A DNA stretch of 42,702 bases. Origin: an uncultured Clostridia bacterium (lineage in GTDB: Bacteria; Bacillota; Clostridia; Christensenellales; Pumilibacteraceae). Made by a program: the position numbers and the translations under genes. The notes beneath the pieces are model-generated. The model did not search any database. It saw nothing but the letters and a program-made list of their open reading frames with translations, and was not told the origin of the DNA. Where the stretch lies: the NCBI GenBank assembly GCA_934270565.1, contig CAKQPR010000013.1, positions 1 to 42,702 of the forward strand, written 5' to 3'. Position 1 is the stretch's first letter. Each line of letters begins with the position of its first letter. Below are positions 32,237-40,229 of this stretch, in pieces.

Positions 32237-34105
32237 ATGAACGCAAAAAACCGGACGATTTTTCTTATAGCGGGCGTTTGCGCGGTAGCTATCGCAATCA
32301 CGCTTACGTTGGTTCTGACGTTAAAACAGCCGCACGTCCACGCTTACGGCGACCCGTCTTACGCTTGGAGCACCGAAAACGGCGAGCAATACTGCACCGC
32401 GACGAAAACCTGCTCGGGTTGCAAAGACGGCGCGACGGGGCACGAAATTTCCGAAAAGGTCGCGGCGAAAGTCACGGTAACGCAGTCGCGCACCTGCACT
32501 CTCCCCGAGCTCGCCGACCTCAAAGCCGAATTCACCGTTGAAGGCTTTATCGCTCAGACCAAATCGGACGAACAAACGAAGCCCGCGACGGGACACGCTT
32601 TCTCGGAAGCTCTGACGGCGACCGCCGACGAGCACTACCACGCTTGCGAAAACGCCGGTTGTACCGCCACCGAAGGAAACGCCGCTCATAGTCCGTCGCA
32701 GGACTACATAATCGTGGCGGAAGCAACCTGCTCGGAAAAAGGCAGAAAAGCCAAAGTTTGCGCCGATTGCGGCTACGAGATCGACCCGATCGAAATCGCG
32801 ATCGACGAAACCAAGCACGCTTACGGCGATCCGATTTACGTCTGGAGCGACGATTTCGGAAAGTGCACGGGAAAGATCGTCTGCGCTCATAACGCGGCTC
32901 ACGAAATAACAGAAGAAGGGTACGTCCGTAAACCCAGCGACCCTCGGAGCGAAGGCAAAGGTCAGATTACATATGTAGCATATTTCGACCCGAACTCTTC
33001 GTTTACCGAGCAAACTCACACCGAAAACTATTCGGCATATAAATTTGTATCCGACGATAACATCGAAGGTCTTGTCTACGTCCGCGAAAAATCCGTTTCT
33101 TTCATCATTCAAAACGACCCGTATGCCAGCAAGGATCGAGAGAACGAAGTCAAGCTTATCGACGCTAAAAACGGAATTTATTCGGTCACGCTTAGCAGTT
33201 ACAAGGGAAGAAACGTTACCGATCGTTACCTCGTTACGCTTGACGATAGCACAATGAAAACGGTCGCGTTCAAAACTTCCTCGCTCGGCGTTGCTTACGA
33301 GGACTATACTTTCGCGGCGGGACACCCGCATGAATCGGATGCCAAAATCCGCGTGTATACGGATAACGGTCATTCCTACGCCGATCTTATTGCAATCGAT
33401 ACTGCCGATATACTGGAAACCTATATATGTAAAATCGATAGAGAGAAAAACGTTCTTATTGCCGACGGCAAGTATTACACAATCGGCGCAAACAACGTTC
33501 TTTCGGTTACGCCCGAAGGCGACACGGAAGCCGAGTACTCGTTCACTTATGACGAGGACGGAACCAACAACGTAACGTACGATTTCCGCAACAACGGCTT
33601 TATGTATACAAAAGTAAAACTCGCAGGAAAAACAGAATACGCATACGTCGAAGCATATAAATACACTACCCCAAAAGAATACGTCTTCGTAGTGGACGAA
33701 GGAATAAACCGCAAGGCATTCAGTCGTTACAAAATCAACAACGTAGACGTTATTAAACCCATGGATATCGACGTAACTACCGGCTCTCCGAATACATTTA
33801 AATATCAATTCAGCGATTACGACTATAATAACGATACAACCGGCGTAAGTGAAACTATCTTCTTCACCGTTTCGTCGGACGATAGAAAAGGCACTGCTTC
33901 CATCAGTATATCTTTCCACATCAATAATACTTACGGTGTCAATTCGGGTAGTTTCCTTGTCTATGAAGCCTACTGGAAGCTTGATGAGACAACCAACATA
34001 ATCACCATTTACGACGATACAACCGTAAACAACGAGAAGAAATTCGACAGATCGTTCCGCGTTCTCGCAGGTAACACACTCGAAGAAATCACCTCCGCTT
34101 CGTAA
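32237..34105 (+). CDS. Membrane-anchored Cys/His-rich surface protein under switch 1
   Basis: The 622-residue protein has a short basic N-terminus and one membrane segment (residues about 8-29), then a long extracellular part. The first 230 residues hold Cys/His pairs: HAYGDPSYAWS (35-45), CSGC, HYHACENAGC (133-142), CADCG (175-179) and a second HAYGDPIYVWS (194-204). These look like degenerate zinc-ribbon-type repeats common in clostridial surface proteins. The rest is beta-rich without recognised domains. No lipobox at the right place and no LPXTG. AAAAGGAG precedes ATG 32237; the only promoter is inside the invertible segment. Function unknown; adhesion or immune-exposed surface display is inference. 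Confidence 0.8.
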   Translation: MNAKNRTIFLIAGVCAVAIAITLTLVLTLKQPHVHAYGDPSYAWSTENGEQYCTATKTCSGCKDGATGHEISEKVAAKVTVTQSRTCTLPELADLKAEFTVEGFIAQTKSDEQTKPATGHAFSEALTATADEHYHACENAGCTATEGNAAHSPSQDYIIVAEATCSEKGRKAKVCADCGYEIDPIEIAIDETKHAYGDPIYVWSDDFGKCTGKIVCAHNAAHEITEEGYVRKPSDPRSEGKGQITYVAYFDPNSSFTEQTHTENYSAYKFVSDDNIEGLVYVREKSVSFIIQNDPYASKDRENEVKLIDAKNGIYSVTLSSYKGRNVTDRYLVTLDDSTMKTVAFKTSSLGVAYEDYTFAAGHPHESDAKIRVYTDNGHSYADLIAIDTADILETYICKIDREKNVLIADGKYYTIGANNVLSVTPEGDTEAEYSFTYDEDGTNNVTYDFRNNGFMYTKVKLAGKTEYAYVEAYKYTTPKEYVFVVDEGINRKAFSRYKINNVDVIKPMDIDVTTGSPNTFKYQFSDYDYNNDTTGVSETIFFTVSSDDRKGTASISISFHINNTYGVNSGSFLVYEAYWKLDETTNIITIYDDTTVNNEKKFDRSFRVLAGNTLEEITSAS

Positions 34106-34129
34106 GCAACACGCACGAAATTGTTCATT

Positions 34130-34640
34130 CGCAAGGTGAGCGCAACCCGCTTGGTTTTGCGGCGGGGCGAGGGCGCCCCGCCCTACCGAAGCGGAAAGGA
34201 CATTTCAAGCGAATACTTGCCCGCGGTGAGATTTCTCGACTAACGCTCGAAATGACAACGTGTTCGCTTGGTTTGCGGGCGGACGAGGGCGTCCGCCCCT
34301 ACCGATGCGGAAAGGACATTTCAAGCAAACACTTGCCCGCGAGGGCTCACCGCCGGACGAGGAACGCCACTACCTTATAAGGCTTCCCCTCGGGGGGGGG
34401 GAAGCTGTCGCGTAGCGACTGATGAGGGGTTGTCTTTTACGTTGCGTTTGTCATAGCCCGACCCCTCATTCGTCACTCGGGTCGCTAACGCTCACACTCG
34501 TGCCACCTCCCTGCTCGTAGCACAGCTACTTCGCCGCTTTGGCTAAAAACAGTCACCTGTGGACTGTTTTTACGGCACTTCGTGCCGCCGCGTCGCGCCC
34601 CCAAGGGGGAAGGCTTGAATTCGGTCGACATTTTAACAAA
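34130..34640. repeat. Composite intergenic repeat island R4
   Basis: Modules: GCGGCGGGGCGAGGGCGCC (34160), a TTTCTCGACTAACGCTCGAAATGAC unit (34230-34257), the GGGCGGACG...CGTCCGCCC hairpin (34277-34299) and a 240-bp unit (34380-34620) bounded by imperfect inverted ends GGCTTCCCCT/GGGGGAAGGCTTG. Its left part (34430-34470) is near-identical to 10015-10070. It includes an 11-bp hairpin TAAAAACAGTC/GACTGTTTTTA (34542-34572). The island separates the surface gene from its apparent terminator. No gene seen. Confidence 0.75.
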
Positions 34641-34644
34641 CATA

Positions 34645-34688
34645 CAACCCCACCCTTGCAGCTAACTTCTGCGAGGGTGGGGTTTTTC
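34645..34688 (+). terminator. Strong terminator after repeat island R4
   Basis: Stem CAACCCCACCCTTGCAG with CTGCGAGGGTGGGGTTTTT, ending in a T-run. It lies 540 bp after the stop of the first surface gene and just before switch 2. It may end that gene and also stop antisense transcription from the OFF promoter of switch 2. Confidence 0.8.
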
Positions 34689-34697
34689 ATTCCGAAA

Positions 34698-34728
34698 GTA
34701 CTCGTCTATTTGTATAATAGATGAGTAT
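34698..34728 (+). repeat. Inversion site 3 (left site of switch 2)
   Basis: 31-bp site: arms TACTCGTC and GATGAGTA around the core TATTTGTATAATA. It matches site 4 inverted in 28 of the 29 inner bases (34699-34727), and shares with sites 1 and 2 the pattern TCTATTT-TATAAT-GATG. Confidence 0.87.
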
Positions 34729-34845
34729 ATTGTATCACCTATCGGGCAAAAAGTAAAGGATTTAGGCGCAGAATAAACAAATTATACCGTTTTGTTGTCC
34801 GAAACGGTGCGTTTCGGCGCGAAAAATGCCCCTTTTTGCGAAAAA
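34729..34845. promoter_or_regulatory. Invertible promoter segment 2, OFF orientation
   Basis: The 117-bp segment holds a promoter on the minus strand: TTTACT (34757-34752), 17-nt spacer, TACAAT (34734-34729), pointing left, away from the lipoprotein gene. After inversion it would point at that gene with the same geometry as switch 1. At the gene-proximal end are two hairpins, CCGAAAC/GTTTCGG (34799-34817) and one with arms AAAAA/TTTTTGCG (34818-34840), which could block readthrough while OFF. An extra TATAAT on the minus strand (near 34795) has no clear -35. Confidence 0.83.
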
Positions 34846-34876
34846 CTACTCATCTATTATACAAATAGATGAGTAG
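34846..34876 (-). repeat. Inversion site 4 (right site of switch 2)
   Basis: Reverse-oriented copy of site 3, with perfect arms CTACTCATC / GATGAGTAG identical to those of site 1. It lies 9 bp upstream of the ribosome-binding site of the lipoprotein gene. Confidence 0.87.
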
Positions 34877-34899
34877 TTTTACATAAAGGAGCAAAGAAA

Positions 34900-36540
34900 A
34901 TGAAGGCAAAAAAGAAATTGTTGAGTTTTGTTCTCGCGGCGCTTATGCTTGTACCGTGCATGGCGGCGCTTACCGCATGTGGCGGCGGGACTGCGGGACA
35001 TACTCACACCTGGGAAGAAAAGTATTCTTACGATAGTTCCGGACACTGGAAGAAATGCACACAGTGCAGTAAAACCACGGAAAAAGAAAATCACAATTAC
35101 GAAGTCGACACCTGCAAGGTTTGCGGCTACGTCGATAAAAGCAAAACTCCGCCGCAGAAAGAAGCAATGAGCAAATATTTTTCGGGCGTGAAAGCGACTT
35201 ACGAAAAGGAAAAATTCATTGACTCCGACGACACCGAAAAAGAATTCAGGGAGCTTGTAGACCGTCAGATCGACGTTCTCGCGCAGGATATACTTATTCG
35301 CCTGAATTACGTTTACGGGGATCTGAGGACATTCGAGTGGGCATGGGGGTCGAGTTTCGAACTTCGCAGATTAGACGGTCAGGACGCATATAAATATGAT
35401 GATAGCGTGTCCGGATTTGAGCAAGTTGCAAAAGTACATACGGAAAATATGCTTGCGAAATTAAGTGATGACGATCTTGATGCTATATTTGAAAAGAATT
35501 CTACATATTCGTTGACCGAAGTAGACATCAATAACTTAGTCGATTATCAGAAATCGTTGTTAATTAAAGATAGCGATAATAATATGTTGGCTTCGACAAA
35601 ACTTCTAAATTTAATCGGCGCAAACTCCGGTCAGAATATGAAAGTTGTTGATACCGGTTTAAGAAAACAATTAGACTTTGATAATTCAAAAAAATGGATA
35701 GTCTCCGACTTGACTACTAACGACGCACACAACGCTTTGAAACTTGCGATTGTGCAGGAATTAACGGACGAACCCGACAACCCCGAGTACGACTCACTGA
35801 TAGATTGGGTAGACAAATTAGGATACGATTCTGCGTTTAATGAAAAGCTTGAAAATATTATCAATAACAAGATTATCGGCGTCGACCGTATCAACGAAGA
35901 TAATACATACTACAATATTATAAAAAATACATACGGCGGCAAGATAAATGCGGACACCGTAAAAGCAATGAACGACGAAAACGCCGGTTATTCTGAGACT
36001 AATTCTCCCCGCCTTTACAAGGGTTATAAAGTGATCGTGCGGCAGATAGTCAAGTCCGCGCTTGAAAACAAATTCTCGAGCACTAAAGTTTCCTTATATC
36101 CCGCGTTCGATAAAAAAGCGGTTGATTACACGACTAACGCCGCGGGCTTTGCGGAAGCGCGCAGATATGAAACCATGACTTTGATCCCGAGAGTCGGCAC
36201 GGGTTATACTAAACTCGCAGTAAAAATCAAAGGCGTTGACGTAAGCGGTGACGTGTCTTTGTCTTTAGAATTAAAAATCAATAATACGATTGTTGGTGGT
36301 AAACATATAGATTTAACGAATGAAGAACAAACTATAGAAATCAGCTTTTTCAACTATGGCGTGAGGGATCCTTTCGAAGCGTATCAGGGCAACAAAACCG
36401 CCGACGTCAACAACAATATTTTCGTGAATTCGGTGGTCGAGGACTTTGACGAAAAGAACTTTATCAAGCTCACGTTCACCAACAGAAGCAACGCGAAATT
36501 TATCGTGACGTTCGACGGTTATTACGATAGAAAAGCATAG
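34900..36540 (+). CDS. Cys/His-rich surface lipoprotein under switch 2
   Basis: The 546-residue protein has a lipoprotein signal peptide with lipobox LTAC (Cys27). A zinc-ribbon-like segment follows: HTHTWEEKYSYDSSGHWKKC, TQCSK, HNY...CKVCGY (residues 34-77). The remainder is a large domain without recognised motifs, helical at first and beta-rich near the end. AAAGGAG precedes the ATG. No promoter faces it in the present orientation of the 117-bp segment. It shares the N-terminal HxH and CxxC theme with the gene of switch 1, but not its sequence. More AT-rich in the middle than the host average. Function unknown. Confidence 0.8.
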   Translation: MKAKKKLLSFVLAALMLVPCMAALTACGGGTAGHTHTWEEKYSYDSSGHWKKCTQCSKTTEKENHNYEVDTCKVCGYVDKSKTPPQKEAMSKYFSGVKATYEKEKFIDSDDTEKEFRELVDRQIDVLAQDILIRLNYVYGDLRTFEWAWGSSFELRRLDGQDAYKYDDSVSGFEQVAKVHTENMLAKLSDDDLDAIFEKNSTYSLTEVDINNLVDYQKSLLIKDSDNNMLASTKLLNLIGANSGQNMKVVDTGLRKQLDFDNSKKWIVSDLTTNDAHNALKLAIVQELTDEPDNPEYDSLIDWVDKLGYDSAFNEKLENIINNKIIGVDRINEDNTYYNIIKNTYGGKINADTVKAMNDENAGYSETNSPRLYKGYKVIVRQIVKSALENKFSSTKVSLYPAFDKKAVDYTTNAAGFAEARRYETMTLIPRVGTGYTKLAVKIKGVDVSGDVSLSLELKINNTIVGGKHIDLTNEEQTIEISFFNYGVRDPFEAYQGNKTADVNNNIFVNSVVEDFDEKNFIKLTFTNRSNAKFIVTFDGYYDRKA

Positions 36541-36570
36541 TTTCGGGCAGCAATCAAACCCGCCCCACAC

Positions 36571-36602
36571 AAAAAGCCGACCGCAAAGCGATCGGCTTTT
36601 TC
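36571..36602. terminator. Bidirectional terminator between convergent genes
   Basis: AAAAAGCCGACCGC with GCGATCGGCTTTTT; A/T-runs on both sides. Serves the lipoprotein gene and the convergent kinase gene. Confidence 0.8.
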
Positions 36603-36619
36603 GTATATCCGTAACTGTC

Positions 36620-37225
36620 TTAATCTTTCACCGCGTCCGTTATAAGCTCGACGCACTTGTCGATCCCGAGCAAGCCGCTGTTAAGACAGAGGTGGTAATT
36701 CTCCTTCGCGCCCCAGACGCGCTCGGTATAATAATCGTAATGGTTAGCGCGGTATTTGTCCGTCTTTTTGACCTCGCCGAGCGCCTTGTCGAGCGCCATA
36801 TCGTTACGCATCGCGATACGGTTAGCCTTATGCTCGTCGTCGGCGTAAACGAACACGTCAAACATATTCGGGCGATCCTTGAGAATGTAATCGGCGCACC
36901 GCCCGACGATAACGCACGGACCGCGATCGGCTATTTCGCGGATAATGTCGCAAGTCGCGATAAACAGTTTGTCGGACAGCGAAAGTCCGCTGACGGCGGG
37001 ATCTACGCCCATATATCTGCCGCCGAATGCAAGGTTGTGCAGAAATTTATTTTTGATTTTCTGTTCGGTATCCTCGACGAAACTCACGGCGAGCCCGCTC
37101 TTCTGCGCGCTGAGCTCGATAATTTCGCGATCGTAGAACGGAATGCCGAGCTTTTCGGCTACCGCCTTGCCTATAACCCTGCCGCCGCTGCCGTACTCGC
37201 GGCTGATAGTGATGATTTTGTCCAT
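36620..37225 (-). CDS. Cytidylate kinase-like protein
   Basis: The 201-residue protein begins MDKIITISREYGSGGRVIGKAVAEKLGIPFYDREII, the P-loop and lid pattern of the cytidylate kinase-like family (PF13189), and has VIVGRCADYILKDRPNMFDVFVYA in the second half. These proteins are widespread in Clostridia and differ from the true Cmk; a nucleoside monophosphate kinase activity is likely but the substrate is not certain. The ATG at 37225 follows GGAGGG. A TTGACA-17-TACAAT promoter lies just upstream. Confidence 0.85.
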   Translation of the reverse strand: MDKIITISREYGSGGRVIGKAVAEKLGIPFYDREIIELSAQKSGLAVSFVEDTEQKIKNKFLHNLAFGGRYMGVDPAVSGLSLSDKLFIATCDIIREIADRGPCVIVGRCADYILKDRPNMFDVFVYADDEHKANRIAMRNDMALDKALGEVKKTDKYRANHYDYYTERVWGAKENYHLCLNSGLLGIDKCVELITDAVKD

Positions 37226-37280
37226 AATTCCCTCCCGATGAAGCATTTCCCGCGCAGAAAAACGCGCGGTTTCACCGAAT

Positions 37281-37309
37281 ATTGTACCGCGAAATCGCGA
37301 TTTTGTCAA
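37281..37309 (-). promoter_or_regulatory. Promoter of the cytidylate kinase-like gene
   Basis: Minus strand TTGACA (37309-37304), 17-nt spacer, TACAAT (37286-37281). Confidence 0.8.
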
Positions 37310-37330
37310 GAAAATCGCGCCCGCGAACCG

Positions 37331-38125
37331 TCATTTTCCGGTACTTTTGACGAGCTCCGAAACGTACCGATAGTTTTCGGCGAGCTCGTCGTAACTTGAG
37401 TAGCAATCCTTATAGACCTCGATAAGCACCGTCATATCGGGGTAGTCCGCGGCGAGCGCCTTGAAAAACTTCGCGAACGGATACTTGCCCTTCCCCGCAA
37501 GGCAGGGGTGATTTTTGGCGTCCATGTCGCAGATATGCACGGTCGCGAGCCTGCTGCCCATTACGTCGAGGACTTTGAGCGGATCGAGCCCCGAATAGAT
37601 CGCCTGTTTCACGTCGAGCGTGGTTTTGAGCTCGGGGCAAAGCGGCAGAAGCGTTCTGAAAAAATCGAGGTTGTTGCCGTAAGCCCAGCTGACGTTCTCG
37701 TAAGCGATTTTCATACCGTACCCCGCCGCGATCTCGCAAAGTCGGTTAAGCCGCGCCGAAAACGAAAGGTAATCGACCCCGAACGGACGGCTTACTTTGA
37801 GCGCCGGTCCGTGGAACGTGTAATATTTCGCTCCGAGCATAAACCCCGCGGCGCAAACTTTCTTAAAAATTTCCTCCGCGTCCTCGCGAATCCGATCGTG
37901 CGAGGAAAAAAGTTCGGGCTCGAAACATGTTCCATGCGCATGCACCGAATGTACGTTTATGCCGCCGCGCCGCGCGGCGAGCTGCTCCACAAACCCCTTT
38001 TCGTACTCCGAAAACGTGTTCAGAAAAACTTCGGTGACGTCAACGCCCATGCGGCGAAGCGTGTCGAAAGAATCCTCTATTTGTTCGCGACCGAAAAAAC
38101 ATGCGGTCGATACTCCGGTTTTCAT
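37331..38125 (-). CDS. Sugar-phosphate isomerase/epimerase-like TIM-barrel protein
   Basis: The 264-residue protein is a second member of the xylose isomerase-like superfamily in this window. Metal-site segments are VHSVHAHGT, YYTFHGPAL, KIAYENVSW (Glu), TTLDVKQAIYSG (Asp), TVHICDMDAKNH and VLIEVYKD (Glu). GAGAGG precedes the ATG. It lies 91 nt downstream of the lipoprotein gene; a hairpin with arms CGAATTC/GAATTCG in that gap may separate them. It is not closely similar to the protein at 22373-23167. Substrate unknown. Confidence 0.8.
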   Translation of the reverse strand: MKTGVSTACFFGREQIEDSFDTLRRMGVDVTEVFLNTFSEYEKGFVEQLAARRGGINVHSVHAHGTCFEPELFSSHDRIREDAEEIFKKVCAAGFMLGAKYYTFHGPALKVSRPFGVDYLSFSARLNRLCEIAAGYGMKIAYENVSWAYGNNLDFFRTLLPLCPELKTTLDVKQAIYSGLDPLKVLDVMGSRLATVHICDMDAKNHPCLAGKGKYPFAKFFKALAADYPDMTVLIEVYKDCYSSYDELAENYRYVSELVKSTGK

Positions 38126-38216
38126 TATCAGCCTCTCGTGAAAGTTTTTGTCTTATCTGGATAATTTCTGTTCGAATTCCGAGGTTTTGCCCGAATTCGG
38201 CGTTTGTTGTATGGTT

Positions 38217-38993
38217 TTATTCTTCGGGTTTTTCGAGTTTCAGAAGTTTCTTTTTCGCGTCCGATAATCTAATCCCGACGATAATGAGCGCGACGGCAAG
38301 CCCGATCGGAACCGCCACCCCGAATATAAGCGTGAGCGCGATCCCCGCGTTTTCGCCGCCGTCCGAACCGATCCAGACGTTGACGGTCGCGTAAGATCCG
38401 AGACCTTCGTACGGCGAAGTTCCCGCTTCCGCCTCTTTAATCGAAGCGTTTATTGCGTCGAGCTTATCGAGAATAACGAGCTTATCCGCGACCAAAGCGG
38501 ACGGGTCGGCGTAAAGCTCCTCGTAAGTCGCTCTTCTCTGCGTAAGTTCGTCGAGTTTCGTCTTATACGCGTTGTATTTTTCGGTAACGTCGGTGATTTT
38601 CTCGCGGCTGCTTACGACGTTATAGGAATTTTTGAGCGCGGTAACGAATTCGTTCGCCTTATCTGACGGTACCTTGAACGTGAGTCGGACGTAAGAATAC
38701 GACGAACCCGACGAAACGTATCTGTCGATTTCTTTTCCCTCGACGGCTTCGAGCGCTTCGAGAACGCCTTCGGTCGTCGACTGCGTTTTGCCTTTGTCCG
38801 CGGTTATATCCACGCCGATATCGCGGAGAATTTTTCTCCCCTCGCCGTTCGTTTCGACTACGATCTCGCCCGTTTTATCTCCGCTTCCGTTGTCTCCGGA
38901 CGGACCCGAAGAATTTCCGCAACCGAACATAAATGCCGCGCACAGCGCAACCGTAACGGCGAGAACAACCGCCGCAAACACCTTTTTCTTCAT
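38217..38993 (-). CDS. DUF4349-type lipoprotein
   Basis: The 258-residue protein has a lipoprotein signal peptide (lipobox FMFGC, Cys25) and a Gly/Ser linker. The DUF4349 core follows: YVRLTFKVPSDKANEFVTALK, VVSSREKITDVTEKYNAYKTKLDELTQRRATYEEL with coiled-coil character. A C-terminal membrane helix (IALTLIFGVAVPIGLAVALIIVGI) and a basic tail complete it, so it spans from the lipid anchor to a second anchor. The role of the family is unknown; envelope stress or cell-surface sensing has been suggested. 24 nt downstream of the alcohol dehydrogenase gene. Confidence 0.82.
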   Translation of the reverse strand: MKKKVFAAVVLAVTVALCAAFMFGCGNSSGPSGDNGSGDKTGEIVVETNGEGRKILRDIGVDITADKGKTQSTTEGVLEALEAVEGKEIDRYVSSGSSYSYVRLTFKVPSDKANEFVTALKNSYNVVSSREKITDVTEKYNAYKTKLDELTQRRATYEELYADPSALVADKLVILDKLDAINASIKEAEAGTSPYEGLGSYATVNVWIGSDGGENAGIALTLIFGVAVPIGLAVALIIVGIRLSDAKKKLLKLEKPEE

Positions 38994-39017
38994 AATATTC
39001 CTCCCTGTAAGGTATGT

Positions 39018-40184
39018 TTACAAGCTCCTTTTCAGAATGTCGACGATTTCGTCGCGGCTAAGCGTTTTATATCCGCCCGTCATCACGAGCGTGCTGTCCG
39101 CAATACCTTCGATCATATCGGGTGTCGCGCCAAGCTCGGTGATGTTCATAACGAGACCGATACTCTTCATCCACTTCTCCATTTCGTCGAGCCCTTCGCG
39201 CGCGATCTGCTCGTCGGTTTTGCCCTTCTCGTCAACGCCCCAGACGTTCACGGCGAACCTTCTGAACTTCCCGAGCCCGTAAGGCAGAATATGCCGATAG
39301 TACGGAAGCGAAACGGCGGCGAGCGTCATTCCGTGGGTTACGTTCGTGTAAGCGCCGACCGCGTGACCGAGCATGTGGACTTCCCAGTCGGTGGTTTTGC
39401 CCATTTCGATAAGCGTATTGAGCGCCCATGTGGCAGTCCACATAATATTGCTCCGCGCCTCGTAATCGAGCGGGTTTTTAACCGCGACGTTCGCGCTTAC
39501 GATGAGCGAACGCATAAGCCCTTCGGCGATATAATCGGAAGTGTTGTCGTCCTCGCCAGAGAAATACTGCTCGCAGATATGCGACATAATGTCGTAAATT
39601 CCCGCTTTCATCTGGTATTCGGGAAGCGTGAACGTGAATTCGGGATCGAGTACCGAAAACTTCGGAAAAACGTCCGGACCGAACACTTTGCCGATTTTGA
39701 GTTTTTGTTCGTGGTTGGTTATTACCGAACCGCCGTTCATTTCGCTGCCCGTACCTACCATCGTAAGCACGCAGCCAACGGGAATCAGCTTACAATCGGG
39801 ATCTTCCCTGCGAAGATAATACTTATCCCACGGATCTTCGGCGCAATAGGTCGACGCGGAAACCGCTTTCGAGTAGTCGCAAACCGAGCCGCCGCCCACC
39901 GCCAGAATGAGGTCAACCGCGTTGTCGCGGGCGATTTTGCAACCCTCGTACAATTTTTCGACCGTGGGGTTGGGCATAACGCCGCCGTCCTCGACTATCG
40001 TCTTGCCCGCCGCTTTGAGCGCGGCAACGACCTTATCGTAAATTCCGTTGCGCTTGATCGACCCGCCGCCGTACACGAGCATTACGGTTTTTCCGTATTT
40101 AGCGAGCTCCTCGCCGAGGTTGTCGAGCGCGTTCTTTCCGAAATACAACCGCGTGGGGTTGCAGTAAGTGAAATTCCCTAACAT
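39018..40184 (-). CDS. Iron-containing alcohol dehydrogenase (YqhD/BdhA-like)
   Basis: The 388-residue protein should reduce aldehydes with NADPH. It has the family start FTYCNPTRLYFGKNALDNLG, the cofactor loop GGGSIKRNGIYD and GGGSVCDYSKAVS, and metal-binding residues in GIYDIMSHICEQYF (Asp, His) and MLGHAVGAYTNVTHG (His, His). The GGGS with Asp/Lys pattern resembles NADPH-specific YqhD rather than AdhE-type enzymes. ATG follows GGAGG, 45 nt after the flavodoxin-like gene, so the two may be cotranscribed as redox enzymes. Confidence 0.92.
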   Translation of the reverse strand: MLGNFTYCNPTRLYFGKNALDNLGEELAKYGKTVMLVYGGGSIKRNGIYDKVVAALKAAGKTIVEDGGVMPNPTVEKLYEGCKIARDNAVDLILAVGGGSVCDYSKAVSASTYCAEDPWDKYYLRREDPDCKLIPVGCVLTMVGTGSEMNGGSVITNHEQKLKIGKVFGPDVFPKFSVLDPEFTFTLPEYQMKAGIYDIMSHICEQYFSGEDDNTSDYIAEGLMRSLIVSANVAVKNPLDYEARSNIMWTATWALNTLIEMGKTTDWEVHMLGHAVGAYTNVTHGMTLAAVSLPYYRHILPYGLGKFRRFAVNVWGVDEKGKTDEQIAREGLDEMEKWMKSIGLVMNITELGATPDMIEGIADSTLVMTGGYKTLSRDEIVDILKRSL

Positions 40185-40229
40185 AATTTTACCTCCGTCG
40201 GATTTCGATATATTCGTTTTTATTGCGTT

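Noticed and set aside
32321..33919. 532-codon minus-strand open frame opposite the switch 1 surface protein
   Set aside because: The plus-strand gene has a signal anchor, ribosome-binding site and promoter; the opposite frame has none and is of low-complexity composition.
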